From NCBI GenBank assembly GCA_036571765.1, contig BROE01000022.1, positions 12,792,282-12,856,281 on the forward strand: a stretch of DNA of 64,000 nucleotides. The letters run 5' to 3'. The notes under the pieces were generated by a model. The model had not been told where the DNA came from. It searched no databases and saw only the letters and a program-made list of their open reading frames with translations. Shown piece after piece: positions 39,901-51,900 of the stretch. The stretch is from Plecoglossus altivelis. Its lineage: Eukaryota; Chordata; Actinopteri; Osmeriformes; Plecoglossidae. Positions within the stretch are counted from its first letter, which is position 1, and each line of letters begins with the position of its first letter. The position numbers and the translations under genes were made by a program.

Positions 39901-42900
39901 CTTCCAGTGGATGAGCCGTGTTCTCCAGGTACCACTCACACACACAAACAGACGCACACATAACGTATACAGCACACAGAAACATGTACATGGAAATACA
40001 CAAAGAAACACTTTGCAAAAAAACTAACTATGAGCCCACTCAGTGGCACAGCTAAGCCTTCTGCTGTGTGTTCCCCAGGCCATCGACAGCATCCACCAGG
40101 TGGGTCTGTACTGCCTGGCCTTAGTGCCTGCCAACACACTGCCCAAAGCCCCACTGGGGGGCATCCACATCTCAGAGACCAAGCAACGCTTCCTGGAGGG
40201 GGCGCTGCACCCCTGCAACGTCCTTATGTGCCCCCATACCTGTGTCACCAACCTGCCCAAGCCCCGGCAGAAACAGCCAGGTAGGAACAAAGGGCACAGG
40301 ACTGGGAATACTTTGTCATAATGATTGTGATTATGAGGATAAGCATGGTGAGGATGACGATAAACATGGTGATGATGATAAACGTGGTGATGATGATAAC
40401 CATGATGTTGATGATAACCATGATGATGATAAACAAGATGATGTCTCTGGTATGGGCAGAGGTGGGTCCTGCTTCTATGATAGTGGGCAACCTGGTGGCA
40501 GGCAAGAGGATTGCCCAGGCCTGTGGTAGAGATGTGTCCCAACTAGAGGACAACGACCAGGTATGTAAGGTAGCTAGCACTCTCCATCTTACCCCTGACC
40601 TCCTCATAGACAGGTATGGAACCTGGCTTTTCTTCATCTTACCCTCCATCTCATTTGTGTGACTCTATGTGTGTCTGTGTAAGTGTGTTTGTGTGTCTCT
40701 GTGTATATGTACGTCTCTGTGTGAGTGTGTATGTTTTTGTCTGTGTGTGTGTATCTGTGTATGGCTGGATCTGTGTTTGTGTGTGTGAGTGCGTGCGCAT
40801 GTGTAAGTGAGTGATCCCTGTCTCCTTCTCTTTCACAGTTCTTGTACATGCAGGATGTGTTACAATGGAGGGCCCAGGCCACTCCCGACCACCCTCTCTT
40901 CCTAGTGCTCAACGCCAAGGTACCAACCCGCTCTGCTCTAGGCTCTCTGCTTTATCTCTCTCTCAGTCTGCCTGGTCGCTGTCTCTGTCCTGGCACCCGA
41001 CTCACAAGCTTCCTAGCATGCCTCTGTTATCAGGGCCTTTGAAAAGATAGTTTACTTTTAGATTGTCTCAGGTAGCTTCATAGTTTGCTGGAATTTGTTA
41101 GATGTATTTGTTGTGTTATTCCTCCAGTGTGTCCTTCTGTGTCATTAGATTGTGTAAGGTGTGTCTGCTAACTGTTGCTGTTGTTGTTGTTGTTGTTGCT
41201 GTTGCTGTTGTTGTTGTTGACATCAGGGCGCAGTGGCAAGCACAGCTTCCTGTCTGCAGCTGCACAAGCGGGCAGAGCGCATTGCTGTGGCGCTGATGGA
41301 GAAAGGCCGTCTCAACACGGGGGACCATGTGGCACTGGTCTACCCTCCTGGTGAGGGAGATGACAAATAGGCTAACAGACAGAAACAGGAGAGAGACAGA
41401 CAGACAAGACAGACACACACACAGGCAGGCAAACGGACAGATACAGACAGCCAGTCAGCCACCAAGAAACACCAGACACACAGCCAACCAGCCACAAAAA
41501 TTCTCTCTAAGCTGCATGTTCTGTTCTTTGTTTGGCCAGGTATCGACTTGATCGCCACCTTCTACGGGTGTCTATATGCTGGCTGTGTGCCAGTCACTGT
41601 CCGACCCCCTCACCCCCAGAACCTGGCCACCACCTTGCCCACTGTCAAGATGATTGTTGAGGTAGGATCACAGATAGATACCTACCAGGCATGAGTTGTA
41701 CCAGTGAGACCTAAAGGCCTACTGTCACCAGCCAATCACACTCAGTCATCCCTCACAGCCATTTCAGTCAGTGAACAGCGTATCATATTTGTGTTTGTGA
41801 GTACATGTATATGCATGTGTGTAAATGTGTGCTTGTGTTTGTGTGTGTATGTCTGTTAATGTGTGTGACAGGTCAGTAAGTCTGTGTGCATCCTGACCAC
41901 TCAAGCAATAATGAAGCTCCTGAGATCCAAAGAGGCAGCAGCTGCTGTGGATGTGAAGAGCTGGCCCCTGGTGCTCGACACAGGTACACACACACACACT
42001 TAGTGCTTGACACAGGTACACACGCACATGGCTCTGGAAGTATACACACATATATAAACACACACATACACACACAAATGACAGACCCTCAATAAAACAT
42101 TACAATGGACACGCACACATACCCTCCTCGTCCTCAGACGACCTACCTAGGAAGAAGAGTCCCCAGATCTACAAGCCCCCCACTCCTGAGATGTTGGCCT
42201 ACCTGGACTTCAGCGTGTCCACCACAGGCATCCTGGCAGGGGTCAAGGTGAGCCGTGCTGGACCTGGGAGCCAAGCCACGGTCCCATCCAGATAAAGACT
42301 AGGAGCTGAAGGCAGCTGTTACGTAGGCAGCCAGTCTGTCAGGGAGTGAGTCCTCTCTTCAGGCAGATGTTGTGAGGAAGCAGAGACAGCTGATGTTTGA
42401 AGAGAAACGGTGTACAAGGAATGCATGTTGCTGAGGTCAGCAGGTATAATTAGAGCACAGTCATCATCTCCCTTCTCCATCATCTATCAAAACATGAATA
42501 AGATCATTTTCATCACTTGCTTTGTAATTTGTTCATGGATTTCTAACCCCCCACCTACACACACACCTACACACACCCCTCTCCTCCACCAACACACACT
42601 AACACTCTTGTTCACCACGCACTCGCACCCCTCTTGGTCCCCAGATGTCCCATGCTGCTACCAGTGCCTTGTGTCGCTCCATCAAGCTGCAATGTGAACT
42701 CTATCCCTCACGGCAAATCGCCATCTGCCTGGACCCCTACTGTGGCCTGGGTTTCGCTCTCTGGTGCCTGTGCAGGTAAACACAGCACCCCTCTCAATCT
42801 TAGAATGGACCTGCAAGCTTGTCTATACACACAGCAAACCACTCAACCTTAAACTGGACATGCAAGCTGTTCTACAATATGATTCTGTTTGTACTTAACA

Positions 42901-45900
42901 CTTCAAATAACTTTATCCAGTAAACTAAGGTGATACTGAAGATCAAACAACTGAATTGTCTGCCTATCTGTCTGTCTACTTGTCTGTCTGCCTATCCACC
43001 TGTCGTCTGGCTGTCTGTAGTGTATACTCGGGCCACCAGTCCATCCTGGTTCCTCCTCAGGAGCTGGAGAGCAGTGTGTCTCTCTGGCTGTCTGCCGTCA
43101 GCCAGTACAAGGTCCGCGTCACCTTCTGCTCCTACTCTGTCATGGAGATGTGCACCAAGGGGCTGGGCTCTCAGACAGAGGCTTTACGGGTCAGTCTCCC
43201 TACATCCCTACTGGTTTCTACTATATTTCTACCTTTCCAATTAATGTCAATGTATCTCTGTTGACTCTGTACTTGGCTCTGTTAATTTTAAACTGAGCAG
43301 TATGATCTCCACTAGTTTCAATTTATCTGTTTTCTTGTCTATGCTGGTTAGTCCCCTTACATCTATCTCTATACTTATCTGTACTTATTTCCACATCTTG
43401 CTAATCTTTATAGTTCTCCTAGTTTCTCTACAATTCTCTTTTCTCCTCATCTCTCTTATGTCTACGTCTCCATCACAGCCAGTATTGTAGTATAGATTCA
43501 AAACATCCATGAATATATACATTATACAACCCCATAAAACAGAATACAACAATTTGCAAATCTCATGAACCCAAATGTTATTCACTATAAAACATATCAA
43601 ATGTTTAAACTGATGAAAAGCCAAAAAGTTGGGACAAGGCTATGTTTACCACTGTTTATTTACGGCTTCTTTTAACAACAGTCTGTATATGTCTGGGTCC
43701 TGAGGAGATGAGAGTTGTGGGAGAGGAATGTTGTCCCTTTTGTGTCTGACACAGGATTATTGCTGCTCAATGGTCCTTGCTCTTTGTCACAGTTTTAGTT
43801 TCATAATCTTCCAAATGTTTTAACTGGTATAAAGTCTGGATTGCAGGCAAACCAATTCAGCACCCGGACTTGTCTATTACAAAGCCATGCAGTTGTAACA
43901 GATGCAGGGTGTGGTTTGACATTGTCTTCCTGAAATATGCAAGGCCTTCCCTGAAAACAATGTTGCCTGGATGCAAGTAAATGTTGTCCTAAAACCTGTA
44001 TATACCTTTCAGCAGGTGCCATTCCAGATGTGGAAGTTGCTCATTCTACAAGCACTCCATACCATCAAAATGCAGACTTTTGAACTGAGTGCTGATAAGT
44101 AGCCGGATGGTCCCTCTCCTCCTTAGCCCTGAGGATGCAACTTCCTTGGTTTAAAAAATAATTTCTCATATCAATAACTTGTTTTCCAGTATTTTTGATC
44201 ATTTGCATATGTCTTCCTCTTTGCGTGAAAAAGCTTTAACCTGCATTTGTGGATGGCATTACAAACTATCTTCACGGACAATGAGTTGTGGAGGTGTTTC
44301 TGATACCATGCAATGATTTCTATCACAGAATCAGATTTTTCAATCAATCTATGAAGTTGCAAAATATTCCTAAAGCTGTTTATTTTTAGAGACACATACA
44401 TTTTCCAACCTTTTATTGCCTGTGTCCCAACTTTTTTGACAGGTGTGAGGGCTATCAAATTCCAAATGACCATATTTTCAATTGTAGATGTCCTAATTTG
44501 AAACAATTGATATGTTTGAATTGGTCTATTGTGAATGAGATATGGGTTTATGAGAATTGTAACTCACTGCATTATGTTTTTATGTACATTTTACACAGCA
44601 TCCCAACTTTTCTGGAATTGTGGTTGTATAAGCAATTCATGATTAATTGTGACAAAATTATGTAGAAACAGTGGATTGATCCGCCTCTTGCTCATTAGAC
44701 AGGCCTCTTTATTATCTTCTTTTAAGTCCATCTTAAAAACCTACTTTTTATCCGATGTATTTTATGTATTTACATTTCATGTCTTGTATGAGTTTGGGTA
44801 TTTTAAGTTTGTTTATTCTTCTGTGCAGCACTTAGGTCTACTCCGATTGTTTTGAAGCACTCTATAAATAAAATTTGATTGATTGATGTAGAAATACATC
44901 TCATATTGCAACAGTGTCTAACTCTACTCCTCTATCTGCGCAGCTGCGTAACATGAACTTGTCATGTGTGCGTACCTGCATGGTGGTGGCAGAGGAGAGA
45001 CCACGCATCGCACTCACCCAGTCCTTCTCCAAGATCTTCAAAGACCTGGGCCTGTCTCCACGTGCCGTCAGCTCCACCTTCGGCTGCAGGGTCAATGTGG
45101 CTGTATGTCTGCAGGTGAGAGGAAGGAGGGAGAAAGGGATAGGGGAGGAAGGAAATTGATAGATTGGGAGAGGTGAGAGATCGTAGGAGAGAGAAGGGTG
45201 TGATGGGAGGGATATAAGGCAGGATGAAAGTAATACAAGCAGGGAATAAGTGGGAGGGAGAAATCACATTTAGGTACGTCTGCTGGTGAAGCAGATGAAG
45301 GGATGAGATAGGAGAGATAGAAGGGGGGAAAGGGTGCAGAGTGAGATAGAAGAATGACAGAGAGGAAAGAAGGAAGATGCAGGGCTCGAAATTACCGCCA
45401 TTTTGGACGTATATGCTTTAGAAATTCTGTCCGTGCAACGTCAAAATATATTGAGCGCATGTGTGAGAATGTAAATAATCGTTATGGTGTGACATTTTAA
45501 TATATTTCTAAACACTAATTAGCCTACTGCACAGTATGTGCCTGCTTTGAACTGATACTGTGACCAGTCCACCGTTCTATCCACCGTTACTTAACCAATT
45601 AAACTTTTTCTTTAAAAGTTCCTAAATGTATTGCAGATTTTAGATTGGTTAATATTTGCCATCAATCACTGCTCTCTATTGTCACGTGACAGGGAGGTAA
45701 CTAGCACACTAGCTAGTTACTAGCTACATAAAACTTTAAACAACAAAGTTTGATAACTGGATAACTAGGTAGCTCAATGCCTTGGCCTCAGTGTAGAGAT
45801 GGATGAAGGTGGGACAGAGAGCCAGAAGAACACATTTCTACCCCTGGCGGCAGGCTGTAAATCCTCAGTGGTGTTTTTAAATCTGTAAATCTTAAAAGTT

Positions 45901-48900
45901 TAAAGCACCATTGCTACAAAGTAAAAAAGTTAATTTTGAGTCCTTAGAGTCTTCTGTAATGTCTTCCTTTTGTTTCACTGTTTATTCCTTTCTGTCTGAC
46001 CACCTTTTCTCTTTTTTCTGTTGTTCGTTTCTCTGTCATCTTCCACTCTCTTTGTGGTGCTGTGGCTGTGTTCAAACACGTTGTGTGTGTGTGTTTCTGT
46101 CCTTTGGCCCGCCCCCTGTTGTCAGCCCAACAGGCTAGGGAAGCTGGCTGAGCAGGTATGACGGACAGAGGGCTTGACCAACTAGGGCTGACGGGTGGGA
46201 CTTGGAAATGAGTAGGGGTGCTGATTGGGCTGCTGCTGTTGCAGTTTATTTAAGTTTTTATATTTATTTAATGCATGGCGCTGAACAGCAGCTCATACTT
46301 CCAGTCAGCTCCATCTATGGTTTTGATAAATAATCATTGGACTGGGCCTGGGAGGACACCAGCTTTATATGTTTATATTGCTTTATCATCCTGGGCCTGT
46401 GATCCAGTGTGTTTCAGAGCCAGACATTGGTGTCGGTGTGTCCGTTGGTCAATTTGCGATCGAAGACAAAGTTGTGGTTAACTGAAGGCACACCCTGTGT
46501 AGGCTAGAAACCTCTTTATCTTTGTCTTGTACCCCTATTGGGTCATCGGCAGGTTTCAATGCATTTCTAGTCACACAGTTGGCCTATGTTAGGAATTTGT
46601 ACTGTTAGTTACACAGCAGTTAATGCAGGGCAGGCTGCTGAAAGCTTCCTATCGCTGTTATGTCATCTGCTCACAATTGGAGACCACACTCTTCCCCCTT
46701 TACAGCGAGCTTTCCTCCCCCATGGCCAGACAGTGCTCAGTGCCCACCACTAGAGGGCGTTCTAGCTCATTTACGTAAGCTCCATCCTCCTGACAATGGA
46801 CACAGAAACAGTTCTCCCATAAACCTGTAGCATCTTAGGGTAATTAACCCTTGTTTATTCATCCTCATCCTCATCCCCATCCCCTGATATAGACATACTC
46901 AAATACAGTAGTTTAGCTTCTCACTTCTACCTCCATTCCCATCCCACACATGCATTGTAGACCACACCTCTTCTCAACAGCAGGTATTCTCATTGCTATT
47001 GGTAGGATTAAGTTAGGTGGATCTGAGTACAGCACAGATGTCTGTCCTTGGTGCAGAATAATGCAGCTGATACACCTTAGCCTAACCATGAATAGTAATA
47101 ATACTGATCAAGACAATATTTGTTCTATCTTATTTGGCCAAAACCCTGATGCATCTGAAGCTGACATACCTTTGCTGTTGCATTATCCTCTAGCATCATT
47201 ACTGTCTATCGATGGCTCCTGGCCTGATTTGTAAAGGACTTCCTTTCCATTTGCAGCAGCTTATTGAACCCTCCCCACCCCGTCCACAGCTTACACAAAC
47301 ACACATTCACAGTTGGCACGCACAATCACAGTTGGTGTGAAGCATGCAGCAACAGCCCTGTGTGTGTGTTTTTCCTCAGGGCACAGCAGGACCAGACCCC
47401 ACTACAGTGTACCTGGACATGAGAGCGCTGCGACACGACAGGTACTGTAGGGAGCTCCACTGCAACTCCCTCTCCATCCAGAGTTGGGAAAGCCTTTTAC
47501 CATTCTTTATTAACCTATACTATCCTATACTATACTATACCATACTATACTATGATACGCTATTTTATAATCTACTATATTGTATTATACTTTTCTATGT
47601 TGAGCTGTACAAAAATATTGTATGCTTCTATGTTATACTATGCTATTTTATATAATATATTGAACTAATATTATATTGTACTATGCTCTACTTTTCTATT
47701 CTAAACTACAGTGGTACTAACATGTGGTGGAATTAAGCCCCAACATTGTGCCCAGCCATCCTATGTGTCAGGATATTGCTGCTGTTGCGGAAAGTGAGTT
47801 GTTGTCATATGGATGTGCGTGTTCTAGGGTGAGGTTGGTGGAGAGAGGCTCACCACACAGCCTGCCTCTGATGGAGTCTGGCAAGGTAAGACAACTTACC
47901 CCAGCGCTCCCAAACTTGTTGTTGTGTCACAGCGCAAACTATCACACAATTTGTCAATTGTAAAAAAAATAATAATAATTTCAATCTGTGTGAAATTATA
48001 CATAACGGAAATCAATTCAGCTAATTTTGCAATCTACCTCAATGCATTCAATAAAGACTGGCCCCAAGTCAGTGTCTATGAGGAATTTACATATGCAAAA
48101 TACGCAAAGGCATTGGTAATCAGTTTATATCTCATCCTCCATGTAATGATCAGTGTGTCAATACATGGAAGCTCAGCCCATGTAGATCAGTGGTTAGAGC
48201 TTTTAACTGCAGACCAGGAGGTTGTGAGTTTAAATCCTCCCTGTATGTCGTTTTGGATAAATCAACACATTTGATGATGATCAGGAGGGCTGTGTGAAAG
48301 ATTATTGTGGTTGCGTGTCTCCTCCAGATCCTGCCTGGGGTAAAGGTCATCATCGCCAACACCGAAACCAAAGGCCCTCTGGGAGACTCCCACTTAGGAG
48401 AGGTGAGTCATCAGCGGTCACCAGAAATAGGCCACGCCTCCTCTTACATCAAGCCAGACCTCCCCAATCCAAATCCTATGCACCTCCACAGTAGGCCTGT
48501 TCCATAAAGCGAGTTTACCAGGCTTATGTCAGTTAGTCTGACTAATTTGTAGTTCATTCTGTCCCTTGAGGCCATCTTAATATATTGCGAACTCAGCTCC
48601 TATGGCAACTTATGCTTCTAAACTAGTCTGGTCCGGGATAGACCAACTCTCAGGCTTAGCCTGTGTTGTTGCTTTACCAGATGTTCCTGTAACACTGATC
48701 CAATGGGACAACAATGATTTACCACCAACATTCTCATTTTCTCATTCTCCCTCAGCTTAATATGTAGGCTTTATTTATAGAAAATTAACTCAAATACATA
48801 ATTTAGCCTAATGTGTTAAACAACAATGAACATTTCAGAATGATACATACCAACACAGCCTACCTTAAACGTATGGGTACATGGTACTTTATGATTTCAA

Positions 48901-51900
48901 ATGTTTAGGCATCAGGCATATAGTCCTATATCTCAATCTAAATTCTCCCAGTATAATTATAGCTACATAATTGTCAACAGTTGCCTACAATTTCAACCAA
49001 TTGTAGGCAATTGCGACCATAATTGCAAACAAACCTAAATCTATACATCTATCCTTCATTTTCCCCAAATAAAAACCATGTTATAACGTTAGGATACTGA
49101 ATAATGTATCGATTAATGGTAGGATGTTTATAAAACAATGGAAAAACGTTTAATGTGTTTACAATGTGTCTGTTTTTTAATCAATAAAGCACAGGTCTGT
49201 AATAAAGGACCTCGACCTATGTAGGCTTTTGTTCCTGTCAGTCGTGGTGCATCATTTTATTTTTGATGAAGTGGTGGAAGAGGGAGCTGCTTATAGTGAA
49301 TGTTCTTTCTGGAAGAAGCCATGTGGCTATGAACATTGTGTTTTGCTGTGATGCACCTCTCTGGCTGCTTAAGAGTAGAGTGCACGCGCAATTAGTTTGA
49401 CCACTTAAATCTGACTTGAATAAGTAGGATTGCGTGATCTGAAATTTGCCTTTATGGAACCGATTTAGCCCAACTTGAATTGTCAAGTTAATTCAAGGGA
49501 AGTTTAGGATAGTAAGTCCTGCTCTTTTGAGCAGTCTTTATTAAACAGGCCTCTTGTCATACAGAAAGCTATGCCTCTCTTTCTCGGCAACTCCTCCCTC
49601 CCTCTCTTTCCGTCCCTCTCTCTCTCTTTGTGTGTGTCAGATATGGGTAAGCAGCCCCCACAACGCTACAGGCTACTACACGGTATATGGAGAGGAGGCA
49701 CTACATGCAGACCATTTCAGTACCAAGCTTAGCTTTGGAGATACCCAAACTGTTTGGGCCCGGACCGGCTACCTGGGTTTCTTGCGCCGCACGGAACTCA
49801 CAGATGCCAGCGGAGGTGAGGGCCTCCTCAGACGCTGTTTAGAATCCCGTATGCCCTGACTAGTACATCCTAAGCCCTGACTGGCACGCCTGAAACACTA
49901 ACTAAAATCGCTTAGACCCTAACTAAAATACTCTACATCCTGATTAGAATGTCATAGGCTCTGACTAGAATCCCCTAGTCTTTGACCCCTGCCCTGCTCT
50001 GAGAGAATTCAGCATGACTGTAGGAGAACAAAATATTTGTGTATGTTTGTGTTGGGGCTTCTGTCCATGCATGCATCATGCATGCTTATGGGTGTTTGTG
50101 TGTGTCAGAGCGCCATGATGCCCTGTACGTGGTGGGATCTCTGGATGAGACCCTGGAGCTGAGAGGGATGAGGTATCATCCAATTGACATTGAGACCTCT
50201 GTCATTCGCTCACACAAAAGCATCGCTGAATGGTGAGATATGGAATCTTAAATTCAGACTCTTCTCATTGCCTTTACTACATTTTTTATGTTTATATAAC
50301 CTTTTAAAAACGTATTTTGAATTTAGAAGACAGGGATATTGAATGCTTTTAAGGCAACAAAAAATTAACTGGAGGATAGGATTTGTGTGGAAATTATGAA
50401 GTGTGCAGTCGGGGCAGTTCATTATTAACTTCCTCCAAATAATCATCTCTAAATCTATTGTTTAAATTAAGATCAAATGCACTATATAATGTTAAAATAT
50501 TTTGAGAAAGACAGAATGGGGTGTACATTGTCATGCTATTGAAGGACAAACAGACAACTTATTGCTGTAGATAGAACAGGTTTGCATATTTATTATCAAT
50601 GAAGATTGTACAGATTAAAAAGTACACATCATAGGTTACATTTGCTGCCTATATAGCACACAGAAGCTAACTAAAACTGAGAAACAGCAACAGAACAAAC
50701 AGGGTGATATTGCATTTGTAGCAAGCTATGTCTCCTGTAATAACACCAACCTGATCTGTATTTTTGTCAGTTGTAGCTAGAACTAGCTATGGAGATAACA
50801 AAATTATATAAAGCTTTGCCTTCATTCAGGTGTCACTTTAAACATGACAAGTATTTTCGGCTCCACTTAATCAACTGTGGAACTGAAATCGCACCAATAC
50901 CAGCCATACCCAGTCTCTCCAGTTGTACATTTGTCACAAAATGTACATATGTCCTAAACCATACAACAGAACCTACACAATAATAGCATAGCTATTCGGA
51001 ACAAGATGCACATTTTGACTAGGTTGGTCCTACCAGACTTTTGTACATTTCCTTTGTACAGAGAGTCTGGACTTGCCCCATTGACTAGCTTTAACTTCTT
51101 GGGAGGCGGATACTCTGTTTAAGTTTAAACTAATGGATCTGCCCAGAGACACTCTGGATCTGCCATAACCAATCACTAGTCTTTGCGTTAGCATACTCCT
51201 TCACCACTAACAGAGAGGGCTGAAAAATAACATTTTTCCTGAACCCTGTGGGGAAGATGGCCACAACATCATGGCCACCAACAAAACTTAGGGATATTAG
51301 GTAGCATTGCCACAACGGACCGAATTGCTTTGCTTGCACCTTTCTCCATCGCCATAACAGAAATACAACTCAAACTAGCGCACAACCTCAACATTCTCAG
51401 TCACTCCCTATTTGCTGATCGGCCCGCCAACATTTTCTTTGATAAAAACCAACTAATATACCGAAATTTGAAGTACAGAAGGAAGATGAAAACTGAGCGG
51501 AAATACGTAGGGGGGCAGAACCAGGATACCTTTTGACACCTATCTGAAAAAACTGGGTTATGTCAGGTAGAATAATAGATTTGGGCCCATATGATATATT
51601 CTCCTCTTCCCTCTATTCATCCATTTAATTTATCTCTTATGCTCTCTACCCTCCCTCACCCATCTCCTTTTCCCTCTATGACTCCTTGTCCATTTCCCTT
51701 CCCCCTTCTCTCTACCCATCCTCTGCTGCCCCTCTCCCCCTCCTCATCCAGTGCTGTGTTCACCTGGACCAACCTATTGGTAGTGGTGGTGGAGCTGGAG
51801 GGCTCCGAGCAGGAGGCTCTAGACCTGGTGGCTCTGGTCACCAACGTGGTCCTGGAGGAGCATTACCTGATTGTGGGTGTAGTGGTTGTGGTCGACCCTG

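Noticed and set aside
48165..48265. A functional tRNA gene
   Set aside because: Only the promoter-box-like segments are present; acceptor and anticodon stems do not pair convincingly.
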